In this document: positions 35,311 to 45,120 of the stretch, piece after piece
Numbering within the stretch: position 1 is the stretch's first letter
Layout of the letters: every line of letters starts with the position of its first letter
Assembly (NCBI GenBank): GCA_030142905.1
Contig: JASJOG010000082.1
Span: 471,001 to 535,000, forward strand
DNA length: 64,000 nt
Reading direction: 5' to 3'
Source: Heliopora coerulea
Taxonomy: Eukaryota > Cnidaria > Anthozoa > Scleralcyonacea > Helioporidae
The notes under the pieces: generated by a model
The model's database searches: none
Seen by the model: the letters and a program-made list of their open reading frames with translations, nothing else
What the model was told of the DNA's origin: nothing
Translations under genes and position numbers: made by a program

Positions 35311-36900
35311 AAGAAAGAAAGATAGAAAGAAAGAAAGATAGAAAGAAAGAAAGATAGAAAGAAAGAACGATAGAAAGAAAGAAAGAAAAAAGCATCTACT
35401 TTAGTAGAAGACTGATTCCATATCCTTAGGACAAACCTTGGTCCTATGCTCTTCCTCCTCTATATAAATGATCTCCCAAATTGTCTCACTAAAACTAGTT
35501 CTGTAATGTTCGCAGACGATACCAGTTTATCATGTGAAGGATCGTCATCGGCAGAAATTGAGGGAAAACTAAATCACGATTTAGAAATGGTTCATATGTG
35601 GCTGACAACAAACAAACTAACTTTAAACCAGGAAAAGACTGAATATATGATTATTGGGTTACAGCAAAGACTTGATCTTATCTCTGAAGACATAAATGTC
35701 AGTCTAGCGAATGAGCCAATATCACGTGTTCAAACTAAAAAAGTCCTTGGAGTCATTATCGATGAAAAACTTAAATGGCATGAACATAATGCAAAACAAT
35801 GTAAAACTTTATCCTCATGCATTGGATTATTAAGAAGAGCTCGAGACTTTGTTACACAAGATGTCTTGGTAACAATGTACAACTCACTCGTTCTGCCACA
35901 CTTTACATACTGTTCTACGGTATGGCAAAATTCTAACACTGATCATATTAACAAACTCCACAAATTACAAAAAAGAGCTGCACGTGTGATAACAAGGTCT
36001 ACTTATGATGAAAGGTCATCCCAAATTTTTGAAATGTTGAACTGGAAATCCATTAAAGAAATCTTAGAGGAAAGGCAATTGGTAATGACGTTCAAAGCAC
36101 TACAAGGACTAAGCCCAAAGTACCTAACTCAGTTATTTAATCTAAACAGCAATACCAGTCATGAACTTCGTAGTAATAATCGATATCTTCATTTGCCTAA
36201 ACCTCGCACAAATTTTTTAAAGAAGAGTTTCTTGTATCAAGGAGCTGTGTCCTGGAACAAATTACCTAAGAAAGTAATTGACAATGTCATAAAAGGTAAT
36301 ATGTCACTAACATCATTCAAATCGTTTATTAAAAACCCTTTTGTAAGAAATTAGATATAGTAAATTAAGCACTCTTATGAATATTAGAAGTAGTTTTCGA
36401 GTAGGATTCCAAATCTATAAATTTTATTTTGTTAATAATTAGAATAATTGTGTACGTCTAAGTATAAAATAGAATGTTAATGTTAGTTTTATTAGTGATA
36501 CACGGCCATTTGAAAATCAGCATCGCTGAAATGCTACCGTGTTTTAAATAAGATTAAATAATAAATAATAATAATAATAATAATATATTTTTCCAAATCA
36601 AAGAAATTTACAGTTCTTCCACAGACTATGAAACTGAAGCAATTCTATATCCAAGGAATCTTCCCTTCCTTGTTTAAATACAGTATAAGTAAACAAAACA
36701 AAAATTTCTTGCCCATCACACAATGTTTGAAGTTGCTCAACCAGCAATGGGCAATCAACAGCTCTTTTACTGTGCCCTGAAATACTAAATTCAAATATCA
36801 GAAATGTATAGTACAGCATTTACTTACCCCATTTTTTAATTGCAGACTTAGGAACAGATGTTGAAAACCATGCTGTTCTCTTCTCTGGAGCAAAGGTCAT
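31861..36900 (-). CDS. Gene D: seven-exon gene of unknown function
   Basis: The exons are 36828-36901, 36612-36776, 34258-34342, 33118-33254, 32834-32916, 32004-32136 and 31861-31886. All have GT..AG borders, and the frame is open for 233 residues from ATG 36900. The protein starts MTFAPEKRTAWFSTSVPKSA, includes CDGQEIFVLFTYTVFKQG and FLHGRLAVLSSNLLHDG, has an acidic YDLSEDDE, and ends FVSPSKTII. There is no signal peptide or membrane helix, so it is probably cytoplasmic or nuclear. A candidate 5' UTR exon ends at the donor 38183; spliced on, it puts TAA AGG before the ATG, supporting this start. The last 26-nt exon is the least certain. I do not recognise the family. It is head to head with MBD2/3 copy 1, so the two may share a promoter region around 38200-38680. 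Confidence 0.62.
32300..32590. repeat. (AAGGT)n pentanucleotide array and variants
   Basis: About twenty AAGGT units in a row (near 32305-32400) grade into GGGAA and GAGGT variants up to 32590. It lies in the intron of gene D between exons 5 and 6. An open frame on the minus strand encodes only a TLPY/SPHLT run and is an artefact. Such purine-strand bias is expected to be length-polymorphic. Confidence 0.92.
33368..33860. mobile_element. hAT-like fragment plus copy 3 of the GTGTCATGGGAC repeat
   Basis: It begins CAGGGCGAACCGAGGATTT and includes GGGGAGCATTGTCTACCGGG, matching the inverse of the 8122 end. It continues into CAAAGAAACTCC, GAGTTACCAG...ATCATG and GTGTCATGGGACAAAC, shared with 17130 and 21345. 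This suggests the repeat is the interior of a non-autonomous hAT-like family. It lies in the intron of gene D. Confidence 0.42.
33945..34205 (-). mobile_element. tRNA-derived SINE (tentative)
   Basis: On the minus strand, TGGTAGCATGGTAGTAG resembles a pol III A box. GGGTTTGATTC (34142-34152), about 40 bp on, resembles a B box and is followed by GGCTCC. The tail reaches AATAAAGACTCC near 33945. It lies within an intron of gene D. Confidence 0.5.
35271..35390. repeat. (GAAA)n/(GATA) microsatellite
   Basis: GAAA tetramers interrupted at regular steps by GATA, giving a 12-16-bp higher-order period. It abuts the 5' junction of the LINE at about 35430. Confidence 0.92.
35430..36586 (+). pseudogene. 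5'-truncated CR1/L2-like LINE with catalytic RT motif and (AAT)n tail
   Basis: The frame open to 36354 begins GPMLFLLYINDLPNCL and contains the FADDT catalytic motif (a YADD variant). It continues through WLTTNKLTLNQEKTEYMI, VLGVIIDEKLKW, and HFTYCSTVWQN to the C-terminus (SFKSFIKNPFVRN). It lacks the endonuclease and the first RT motifs. There are no internal stops over about 300 residues, so it is relatively young. The 3' UTR ends in AAT repeats at 36559-36586. It is inserted in gene D intron 2, antisense to that gene, about 25 bp from the exon boundary at 36612. Confidence 0.85.
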
Positions 36901-38683
36901 CCTATGATGGTGCAAAGTGCAGTAAATCAAAAGTCATTTATCATTAATAGAGGTCCACATCACAATTATAGTCAAAATGGCACTTTAAAATTTTCCTAGT
37001 CTGTAACAAAGAATGAAACCTTGAAACAATTCTTTACAATAACCTGTTTTATGGTAAAATATCACCCTATATCAATTATGGCATAATACACTGCTCTATG
37101 GCCTAGCTCCTATATCTTGTACTGTAATTTTGAATACAGTGCATTGGTTTTACTTTTACTAAACATATTACAATTTGGTACACATCAGCATGATAAAGGC
37201 ATGGTCAAAAATAGTTGCATTGTTGGGTTGGGGCATGACAGGTAAAAACAGCATTCTATTATGACCAAATATTCTATAGCCAAAAGAGGTGAGGGAATTG
37301 CCAAAACATGGAATATTTCATTCCAACAAAGGATTTTCGTTTGAAACATCAGAATCTCCATTCCCAGGTTTCAGCAGTTCCCTGACCTTTTTGGCTTTTT
37401 CCAAGCCTTTCAACACAGTCCACTTGAAGGTTGCTAAAGACATATGCCAAGATTTGTACACTGACAAATGCCTTCCGACTTTCATTTTGTAACTAATACT
37501 TTGTTCTCAGAATTGTACACATCTAGAAACTGCCTTTTCATGTATATATTCTAGGTTTGACAAGTGGATGAGCCAATCCTTCTAAAGCACTCACTTTAAA
37601 GTAACATTCATGTGGGCAGAGAGAATAGAATACAATTAAAATGATAGTCTTGGGGAGTTTTTATCTTGTCCCATCCTTACTGAGACCAGTCTTACTCAGT
37701 CCTTTTCACAGTCTTGGCTCCCTAAAATTAGGCTTATTAGAATATTGCATTTACCAGCTGTCTAATATTTTCATAGAATTCTAAGATTATGACACTCAAA
37801 GATTTCTTTCATTACATGGGCTAAAATTGGGGCAGTCTTCTCTGGCGATCAATTGCAGCATCCAGGGTAAACTTTGGAAATGAAAAGGACATTTTCAATG
37901 TCCAGAACTTGACTGAGCATTAAAAAAATTTGGATGACTACCATTTGCAACAGACTAAGAGAACACATTTAATGCCTAAATGTTACACTTCTGAATGAAA
38001 ATATAATAATAAAATGAAGAGCTGACTAAGGCTTTCTATTGGTAGCCTGGTCAGGCCACATGCTATTACGTCAGTGTGTGTAGCGAGTGGCTATCAACAG
38101 ACAATTTGCATGGGTTATGATGGGAATGATGCGTTTTTACTTATTAAAATAAAAATAACCTTGTAAGTGAACATTTTCTTACCTTTAGTTTCCTACTGAC
38201 AGGAAATCGATAAATAATCCTGGTAAGTTAGCCCTAGATCTTCTGAATCAAACCATCACCCACAATGTTTGCTTTAGAAGACACAAAGATAACTGTTATA
38301 TCATGAACATTTGTCAAGGAAAATCGATTTGCATATTTCCCGCTCTTTCTGAGGAGACTGAAAGCCCTTTACCAACTTCCCCCCAAGCCGATTATGGTTT
38401 CCTCACATTTTCACACAAAATGCTTAAAAAAGGGCAGTAAGCTACGAGAGCTAAAATCATTACTTAGAATTTTCTATTCTACCTGTCGATGTAAAACAAG
38501 GAATTGAGGAATTCTTCTAATTTTGTTTCCAAGAAGCACTAGTTATCTCTGAAAAAGATCGTGAACTTCAAGGATCGTAGGCTCATTGGACACATCACCG
38601 TACCCAGACCTCTAGCTGCAACTTTACGTATGATTTGTCTTTCAGCAAAGTCATTGAGTGTTTCAAAGGTGATTTTTACATAC

Positions 38684-40886
38684 ATGGAGCGTGAACTCAG
38701 GGAAAGAAAGGAACGTTATCGAACCGAATGTGAAGGCCTTCCCCACGGATGGAGTAGGGAAGTCGTTATACGAAAATCCGGCCATTCGGCTGGGAGAGTT
38801 GATATTTACTATTACAGGTACGGCCATACTCACTAGTTCACTACATGCTTTCATTGCAACGCACCACTATTTTTAACTGATACAAACCGTCATCCAAAAA
38901 CACGCTTCATAACTGTGAAAAGCCGTATAAAAATACTTCGATAAACATCTTTTTCTAATTTTGAACATAAAAAGGAGCAGCACAGAAATATTGAAGTTTC
39001 ACTGGGGTTTCATATTTACGCTTGAATGCCCAAACCAAAGCGAAGTTCCTGTTGCCGTGGTGGTTTGATGCACACTTGATTAGTTCTCTTTTAGACCAGT
39101 AAACACAAATGTTTACTATGAAGGCGCGAGTCATCTGGGTGCTTGTGGTTATTAAAGATGTTTTAGCAATACTTCATCATTTGCTTACTATTTGCAACAT
39201 TCATACTGTATGGTTGACGTTCGAGCTAGATTTTGTTCTCAGTTGTTGAAAGACTAATAAAAAAGATTTTTGTTTTTTCACTCACACATTAGTTGCATTG
39301 GCATCAGTTTAAGAAAATATTTGTTTATGTGAGCCATTGGGTAGATGCTTTCTTCAGTATGGTACTAGTGACTGTGGTTCTTTTAAGGTACATGGTGCCC
39401 TGAACTTGATGTGATTGTTGGGGCCTAAAATTTGTTTTCATTAGACCTACTGGCCTTCTTTTGTGCTGGGGCCTGCTCTGAGGTGCAGGTCCTCAGGCAA
39501 TGGCTTGGTTACCTTTTAGATATGTCTCTACCACATAAGAACAAGTATTTCACACAAAAATGAATATTATAGTATTTATTTAGTATTTCTTCTACCACAT
39601 TAGTATTCCTTCTATCACATTGTTAGTATTTCTTCTACCACACAAGAACAGCTATTTGTCTCTTCTACCACAAAAGTACAGAGTAACATGAATGGAATAT
39701 TTCATGAATAGTACAGATATGGTAGCCAAAAATGGATTGCTTATCCATTCACAAATAAAATATTGAACTGAAAAACATTCAGGGAATAAATTCAGATCAA
39801 TCTCATGATAAATGTTGTGTGGGAGAAAGCTGAAAAAAATCCTTCACGAATAAATCCCTACTTGTATTGTTATTGTAACTAAATTATTTTGGTAATTTTC
39901 ATTAAAGTATTCATTTCACATGATGCAAGACTGCATCGAACATTATGTTACTTGCTTTAGAATTTTTTAAAATATTCTTTAATGCATGTGACACTTCTTC
40001 CAGTTGCTTTATTTTTTTGAGCAGATAAATTGAAGATAAAATTCTTTAAATTAAGTCTCCTTACATTTCATGCCTGAGGCTATTGCTTAGTCAATCCCTC
40101 AACTAATGCATTGGTAGGCAAAGAAGACCATTGTGTTTATTTAAAGTGTACAGTCATTCATGTTTATTTTTAATTGTGTTTTTATTGTCCTCTTTTGTCA
40201 GTCCATGTGGTAAACGATTTCGATCAAAACCTCAAGTTGCAGAATTCTTGAAAGGGAAAGTGGATTTAAAGAATTTTGATTTTCGCACGGGGACAATGAC
40301 GAATGGAATTGTGCGGAACAGCAACAGGAAACGCAAAGCTGATGTGTTCACAAGGGACTTTGCTTCAACTAATGGCCCACTCACCAAAGTTCCCCTCAGA
40401 CAGACAGCCATCAAGTTTACAAGGCAACCTGTTACTGTCATTAACAATTCTCCAATCTATGTTTCTGGTGTGGACAAGAAAGTGGACAGCAAGACTGATT
40501 CAGGACAGCAACCAAGACCAATCTTTTGGGATAAATGCTTACAAGGCTTACATGTTTTTGACGAGAATGGAAACCAGCTTGATGATTTTGAATTGCCAAG
40601 CTTATTTCGCCCTGTTGGTCCAAAGAAAGATTGGGGATCACTAGTCAACACATTATCTGCTGGACTTTACATGACAAAGCCAAATATTTCTGGCCAAAAC
40701 ATGTCCCTGAAAGCTTTTGAGAAAAATCCTTGTGTTTGGCTTAATACTGATCAACCCATGTGTGCCCCGTTCAAAATTTGTGATTCAGATATACGAAGAC
40801 AGGAAGAAAGGGTCCAGTCTATCAGAAAACAGTTGGCAGATGCGATAGAAGAATATGATTATTTAAAATCAAAAAGTGAACTTTAA
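38684..40886 (+). CDS. MBD2/3: MBD2/3 homologue, copy 1
   Basis: Two exons, 38684-38817 and 40202-40886, join through an AG|T serine codon to give 272 residues. The intron falls after DIYYYS, which I believe is the same place as in vertebrate MBD2/3. The methyl-CpG-binding domain (about 14-80) reads LPHGWSREVVIRKSG, then DIYYYSPCGKRFRSKPQ, then VDLKNFDFRTG. The Arg and Tyr that contact methyl-CpG in MBD2 are kept, where vertebrate MBD3 has Phe, so methyl binding is plausible. The middle has IFWDKCLQGL and KNPCVWLNTDQPMC. The C-terminal coiled coil (DIRRQEERVQSIRKQLADAI) is the p66-binding segment of NuRD. Expected role: reading CpG methylation within NuRD. An upstream in-frame ATG exists near 38629, but MER at 38684 matches the family start. 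Confidence 0.92.
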
Positions 40887-41057
40887 AACTCTGTAAGGTT
40901 GAAAAGTGAAAGTAAGTTGTATTAGTTTTACGAAGTGCCAAAAGTCGTTCGGTAAAATATGACAATGTACAAATAACAGCTAAGTTAAAACGGGTAATAA
41001 CAACCTCTTACCAAGCCTCTTAATACATCGCCTGGCACCAGCTTGAATAACAATTCT

Positions 41058-41063
41058 AATAAA
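41058..41063 (+). other. Candidate polyadenylation signal of MBD2/3 copy 1
   Basis: AATAAA about 170 bp after the stop codon at 40884-40886. Confidence 0.45.
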
Positions 41064-41545
41064 CAACATATTTAGAAAGCACTCCAAAATGAAAATGTAA
41101 TAGGTCAGCCATGTGAAGAGTCAGTTTTTAACAGAAACATTTTTAAGAGAAATGGTTTGAGCTTGCTGGCATTCTTGACAACTTTTCCCCATTCTGGCTA
41201 AGATGGTCTTTCATAATTTTACTTTGGGAAACGCCAGATGATTTTCTAGTCGTTAGAAGGGAAATCTTTCGCCGATGAAGGAAGAAGGGAAGACCTAATG
41301 GTCCAATGGCTGAATGGGATGTAGAAAAGAAGAGAGAGTAAAGAATGACCACTTCTGTACTGAGATTTCTTCACAGACAGCAGATGAAAAATTATACGGA
41401 CATTTTACATAGCCAGCCTGAATGCCCGAATGATTTTTCATCACTTGTCAAAAATGTGTACTGACTTATCAGGACGGCGAACGACTACAAGATATGAAAA
41501 GTGATGGTATGGTATAAAAAACCACGACCAGCCGACAGAATCTGT

Positions 41546-41574
41546 CAGATGATGACTTTGTAGTAAAGTCGAAA
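41546..41574 (+). ncRNA. CAGATGA-stem-GAAA hairpin, hammerhead-like
   Basis: CAGATGA, one T, GACTTT (41554-41559), loop GTAGT, AAAGTC (41565-41570), then GAAATATTAAAGTC. It has the same box order and extra T as the Penelope-repeat motifs. The first box deviates (CA instead of CT), so catalysis is unlikely. Probably a retroelement end. Confidence 0.3.
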
Positions 41575-42219
41575 TATTAAAGTCTCATATACTCGTCTTG
41601 TTTTGACTCATATTTTGAGTTTTCCAAGATGTCTTTATTTTTCGGAATATGTTTTATTTTATAGTATGGTATGCTGGATGACAATGTTAAAACTTAAAAC
41701 CAAATCGAAAATAGTTTTCGCCAGCTTTTTTATTTGTCTGTGCTGCCGTGTTTGAAGGAGCAGGAAGACGTTTTCTTCAATGAAGAGAGCACTGTAATTT
41801 CTAATGTCAAAATCTTATGTCTTTATACAAAAAATGGAACTCTTGTAGCTCAGGCTGGTTATCGAACCCGCCACCCTCGGGGAAGATAAACTTCCATTTC
41901 ATGTGGTCGAGTGTTAATTCAAAATATCCATTGACTACGCCTTTCACTGAACCAATATTGCTACCATTAAAAATACACAACTGGCCTTCGCAGCTTAGTT
42001 ACGAGAGCGGTTCACTATTCCATTTCCAGAAAATGTGGCTCGTCCAATCATAGCGTGCGTTATGTGTAGAACTCATTACCAATCTCCTTTTCCACTCAAT
42101 AGACACATTAGCACCAAGTCCTCCACGGAGAACCTTGTCCAGAAAGAAAACCAGATTCGACTTGCTTGTTGTTTATATGTTGAAATAGGTTGTGTTAAAT
42201 TGGACATTTTCGATACCTA

Positions 42220-43126
42220 ATGAATGGGATGGCTGAAGAAAAAGTGAGAACAGCTTGTGATGCTTTGCCAAGTGGATGGACGAAAGAAATTGTGACGAGA
42301 AGATCTGGATTATCTGCTGGTAAAAGTGATGTCTACTATTACAGGTAAGATTTATTTAATACCATGATGAATTTGAGACATGAAGAAGTAAACCACCACG
42401 TCAGAGCTGATTGTGACAAAATTTCCTGTTTATTTGAATAGCCCTGATGGCAAGAAAGCACGTTCTAAGCCCGAACTAGCTCAACTGCTGCTTAAAACTA
42501 GTGGGGAGGTGATAGATTTGACCAACTTCGATTTTCGTTCTGGAGTGTTTGTGACTGGTACACCAAGAAGGTCGGCAAGAAAACGAAAACAGACTGGAAT
42601 TGTGGACGTGTATAGCAAGGGTCTTAAAGGTGTTAGCATGGTATTACCTTCGGTTCCTTCCAGACAGTCAAAGAAGGTCTCAAAAGAACCTGTCACAGTT
42701 GTTTCTAAAGACAATTCCTCTGCCAATAGTAAGGACAGGTCCATAAATGGAACTCTCGTTAAACAAAAAGAGTGTAAGGACGACGAAGTTGTATCTCCAA
42801 GACAGATATTCTGGGAGAGAAGACTTCAGAATATAAACTGCAGTAAGAACAGCCTGGATGACTTTGATATATTTTCAAATACCAATGGAGAATTTCGTTC
42901 ATTGTTGCATTCTATTGTGAAGACCTTGCAGATAGAGAGAGACGTGGCGAACAAAAGGAAGCCACTCGGTAGTGTTGCCTGTTCAGCTCGAGATGAGGAG
43001 CAGTCATCCAAGACCTTGATAAAAATTACCAAAGAAGATATACTGAGACAAGAAAAGCAAGTGATTAAGGCAAGAAAGGAACTAGCAAAAGCCATTACTG
43101 AGTATGAAGCCATAAAGTCGTTATAG
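42220..43126 (+). CDS. MBD2/3: MBD2/3 homologue, copy 2 (diverged tandem duplicate)
   Basis: Exons 42220-42344 and 42442-43126 give 269 residues. The intron is at the identical position and phase to copy 1, but only 97 bp long. The methyl-CpG-binding domain is present: LPSGWTKEIVTRRSGLSAGK, DVYYYSPDGKKARSKPELAQ, IDLTNFDFRSG. The DNA-contacting Arg and Tyr are kept, but the conserved Phe of GKKFRSK is Ala. IFWERRLQ and the C-terminal coiled coil (DILRQEKQVIKARKELAKAI) remain. The NPxVWLNTxQPxC block of copy 1 and its family is absent. It probably still associates with NuRD-type partners, with altered function; this is inference. Both copies share strand and gene structure, so tandem duplication is clear. 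Confidence 0.9.
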
Positions 43127-43493
43127 CGTTAAAATGATTTTGTAGCATACTGTATCAGACCGTTGAAGGTTGATTGCTTGAATTTTGAAGCCCAATTTCC
43201 CAGTCTTATCCTTCTCTAGATCATTTTACTAGTCACTAAAAACATGAATTTTATTCGACAGTATGATGCCAGTGTTTCTTGTAATTTATCACTGCAAAAA
43301 TCACTTTATCCTACTCATTAATCATTTATGAAGAAAGACAAAACAATTTAATGAGTAATCATTGGTTGAAAATCAGTTGCAAAATTATCCAGGCTTACAT
43401 GAAGCTTTCCTTGAGTTTTTTCTGCTCAAACAGTTTACATGAATATCTGCAAAATAGTTAGTAAACAGGAACTTTTGAAGTCATATAATGGCT

Positions 43494-43499
43494 AATAAA
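43494..43499 (+). other. Candidate polyadenylation signal of MBD2/3 copy 2
   Basis: AATAAA about 370 bp after the stop at 43124-43126. Confidence 0.35.
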
Positions 43500-43722
43500 C
43501 TTTGTATACTTAGACTTGACCAACCATTACTTGCCCTTTGATTTACCCTGTAAATCCCACATATTTCATTTTCTCATATTTTGTACATAATATAAAAATT
43601 GTGGGATGCTCTTTTAATTCCAGGAATTAAGCAACCAACTTTAATCTTGCCGGGTTGTGCAGAGATTGGAGGTTGATGATATGGCATCTCTTGTGTTTAT
43701 CCATTAATTCTACGTTGAAGAG

Positions 43723-44053
43723 TTAATCCACTGGGGGGCAGACATACCACTCTACTGAATAAAATCATCTGGTGAAAGCCAGAATAAAATTCTAAAGTGC
43801 ACCCTTGCCCTTCAATGGGTTAACCAGTAAAGAAACTAGTTATTTTATTTAAAGGCAGACATCCTGTCCTTAGGAATAAAATTATGTGACATTAGTCAGA
43901 ATAAATTTCTAAAGTGCACCGTTGCCCCTCAGTGGGTTAGCCAATGAGTTAGTTGATCCATTTAAGAGGCAGACATCCCATTCTGCTCCATGAAGTCATC
44001 TGGCATCAGTCTGAACAAGATTCTAAAGTAAACCCTAGATCTTCAATCAGTTA
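43723..44053. repeat. Three tandem copies of the TTAA/GTCTGGC element
   Basis: Three units of about 110-120 bp share GGCAGACAT.CC, AATAAAAT or a variant, ATCTGG, CAGA.TAA, ATTCTAAAGTGCACC and TCA.TGGGTTA. Adjacent copies share the TTAA-like junctions. Located downstream of MBD2/3 copy 2. Confidence 0.55.
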
Positions 44054-44335
44054 CTATGTTTATTTCCAGCTTTAATTTTGCCATGGAATCTAGATTCAGT
44101 AGCATGTTGGCAGTGTCCTGCTCAATGAAATTTATAAAGATATCAGATATACATGTCAGGGAATTTGGTAAAGAGTAGGTGTACCTGTTGAAAAAGGCTA
44201 CCAAAAGATTGCCTCAAAGCTCTGTCCAAATGTGTAGATTTTTCCAGAAGAAAATAAACTTCCAAAGTGAATATAAATAAAAAAATTTTGGAACACTCAG
44301 AAAGAAAACATCAATTTCAAATTAATTTTAGCAGT

Positions 44336-44364
44336 ATTTCATTGCCCACGTGCAACATCATCAG
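44336..44364 (-). ncRNA. CTGATGA-stem-GAAA hairpin, hammerhead-like
   Basis: On the minus strand: CTGATGA, T, GTTGC, a short loop, GGCAA, T, GAAAT. Same arrangement as 9113-9141. The 3' side lacks a recognisable cleavage site. Probably a retroelement end. Confidence 0.3.
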
Positions 44365-44799
44365 AGTGGATAAAAGTCAGAAGTATCAGGACTTGCATGT
44401 AAAATATACAAATGAGATGCTGCTAAGTTCTCAAAAAACCTCTGTAACAATTAGCGAGAGAAAAGAAAAGAACTCACCGAAAGTCGAAAAAATATTTAAG
44501 AAATACATATTTCCGACGACGTTTCGGACTGTGTGACCTTCAGGTCAGAAAGGCTGAGGACACGCGGTCCAAAACGTTGTCTTAAATATGTAAGTACGTC
44601 TTAAATATTATTTTGACTCTCAGTGAGTCCTTTTCTCTTCTCTCTTCTCTCTTTTACCGTCATATACAGGACTTATATATAGCCAATTATTCGCCTAATC
44701 GTTTGTGCTTGGAATTACCGGGCATAACTGAACTCGTTTGTAACACCGGACTATCTGTCTGAAGGACTATCTATTTTGCGAGAGAGGTTAAGGAACAAG

Positions 44800-45115
44800 A
44801 AGATAAGAAGGTGAAAAGAGGTAATACGTATTGTGGAGAAGGCTAGAGAAGTGAGACTCTGATGGTTTGCACATGTGATCAGAAGAGAAGAAGTTCAGTT
44901 AAAAGAGCATGGACAGAACAAGTTGTAGGAAGAAGATCTAGAGGAAGACAGAGAATAAGATGGAGGGATGTGGTGAAGAGGGACATGAGGGAAAGAGGAC
45001 TTTGGAAAGAGGACGCGTTTGACAGAAATTACTGGAGACGAGACGTTAGAGCGGCCGACTCCCAAGTGATGGGAAAAGGCAAAAAAGAAGACGACTATCA
45101 ATCTGAATATGGGTG
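44800..45115 (+). pseudogene. LINE C-terminal remnant (GRRSRGRQRIRWRD motif)
   Basis: The frame 44862-45116 reads GRRSRGRQRIRWRDVVKRDM and the frame just before reads WFAHVIRREE, the tail of many LINE ORF2 proteins (RWxGHVxR ... GRPxxRW). The two parts are in different frames, with stops between them. Short, decayed fragment. Confidence 0.5.
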
Positions 45116-45120
45116 AGTTA

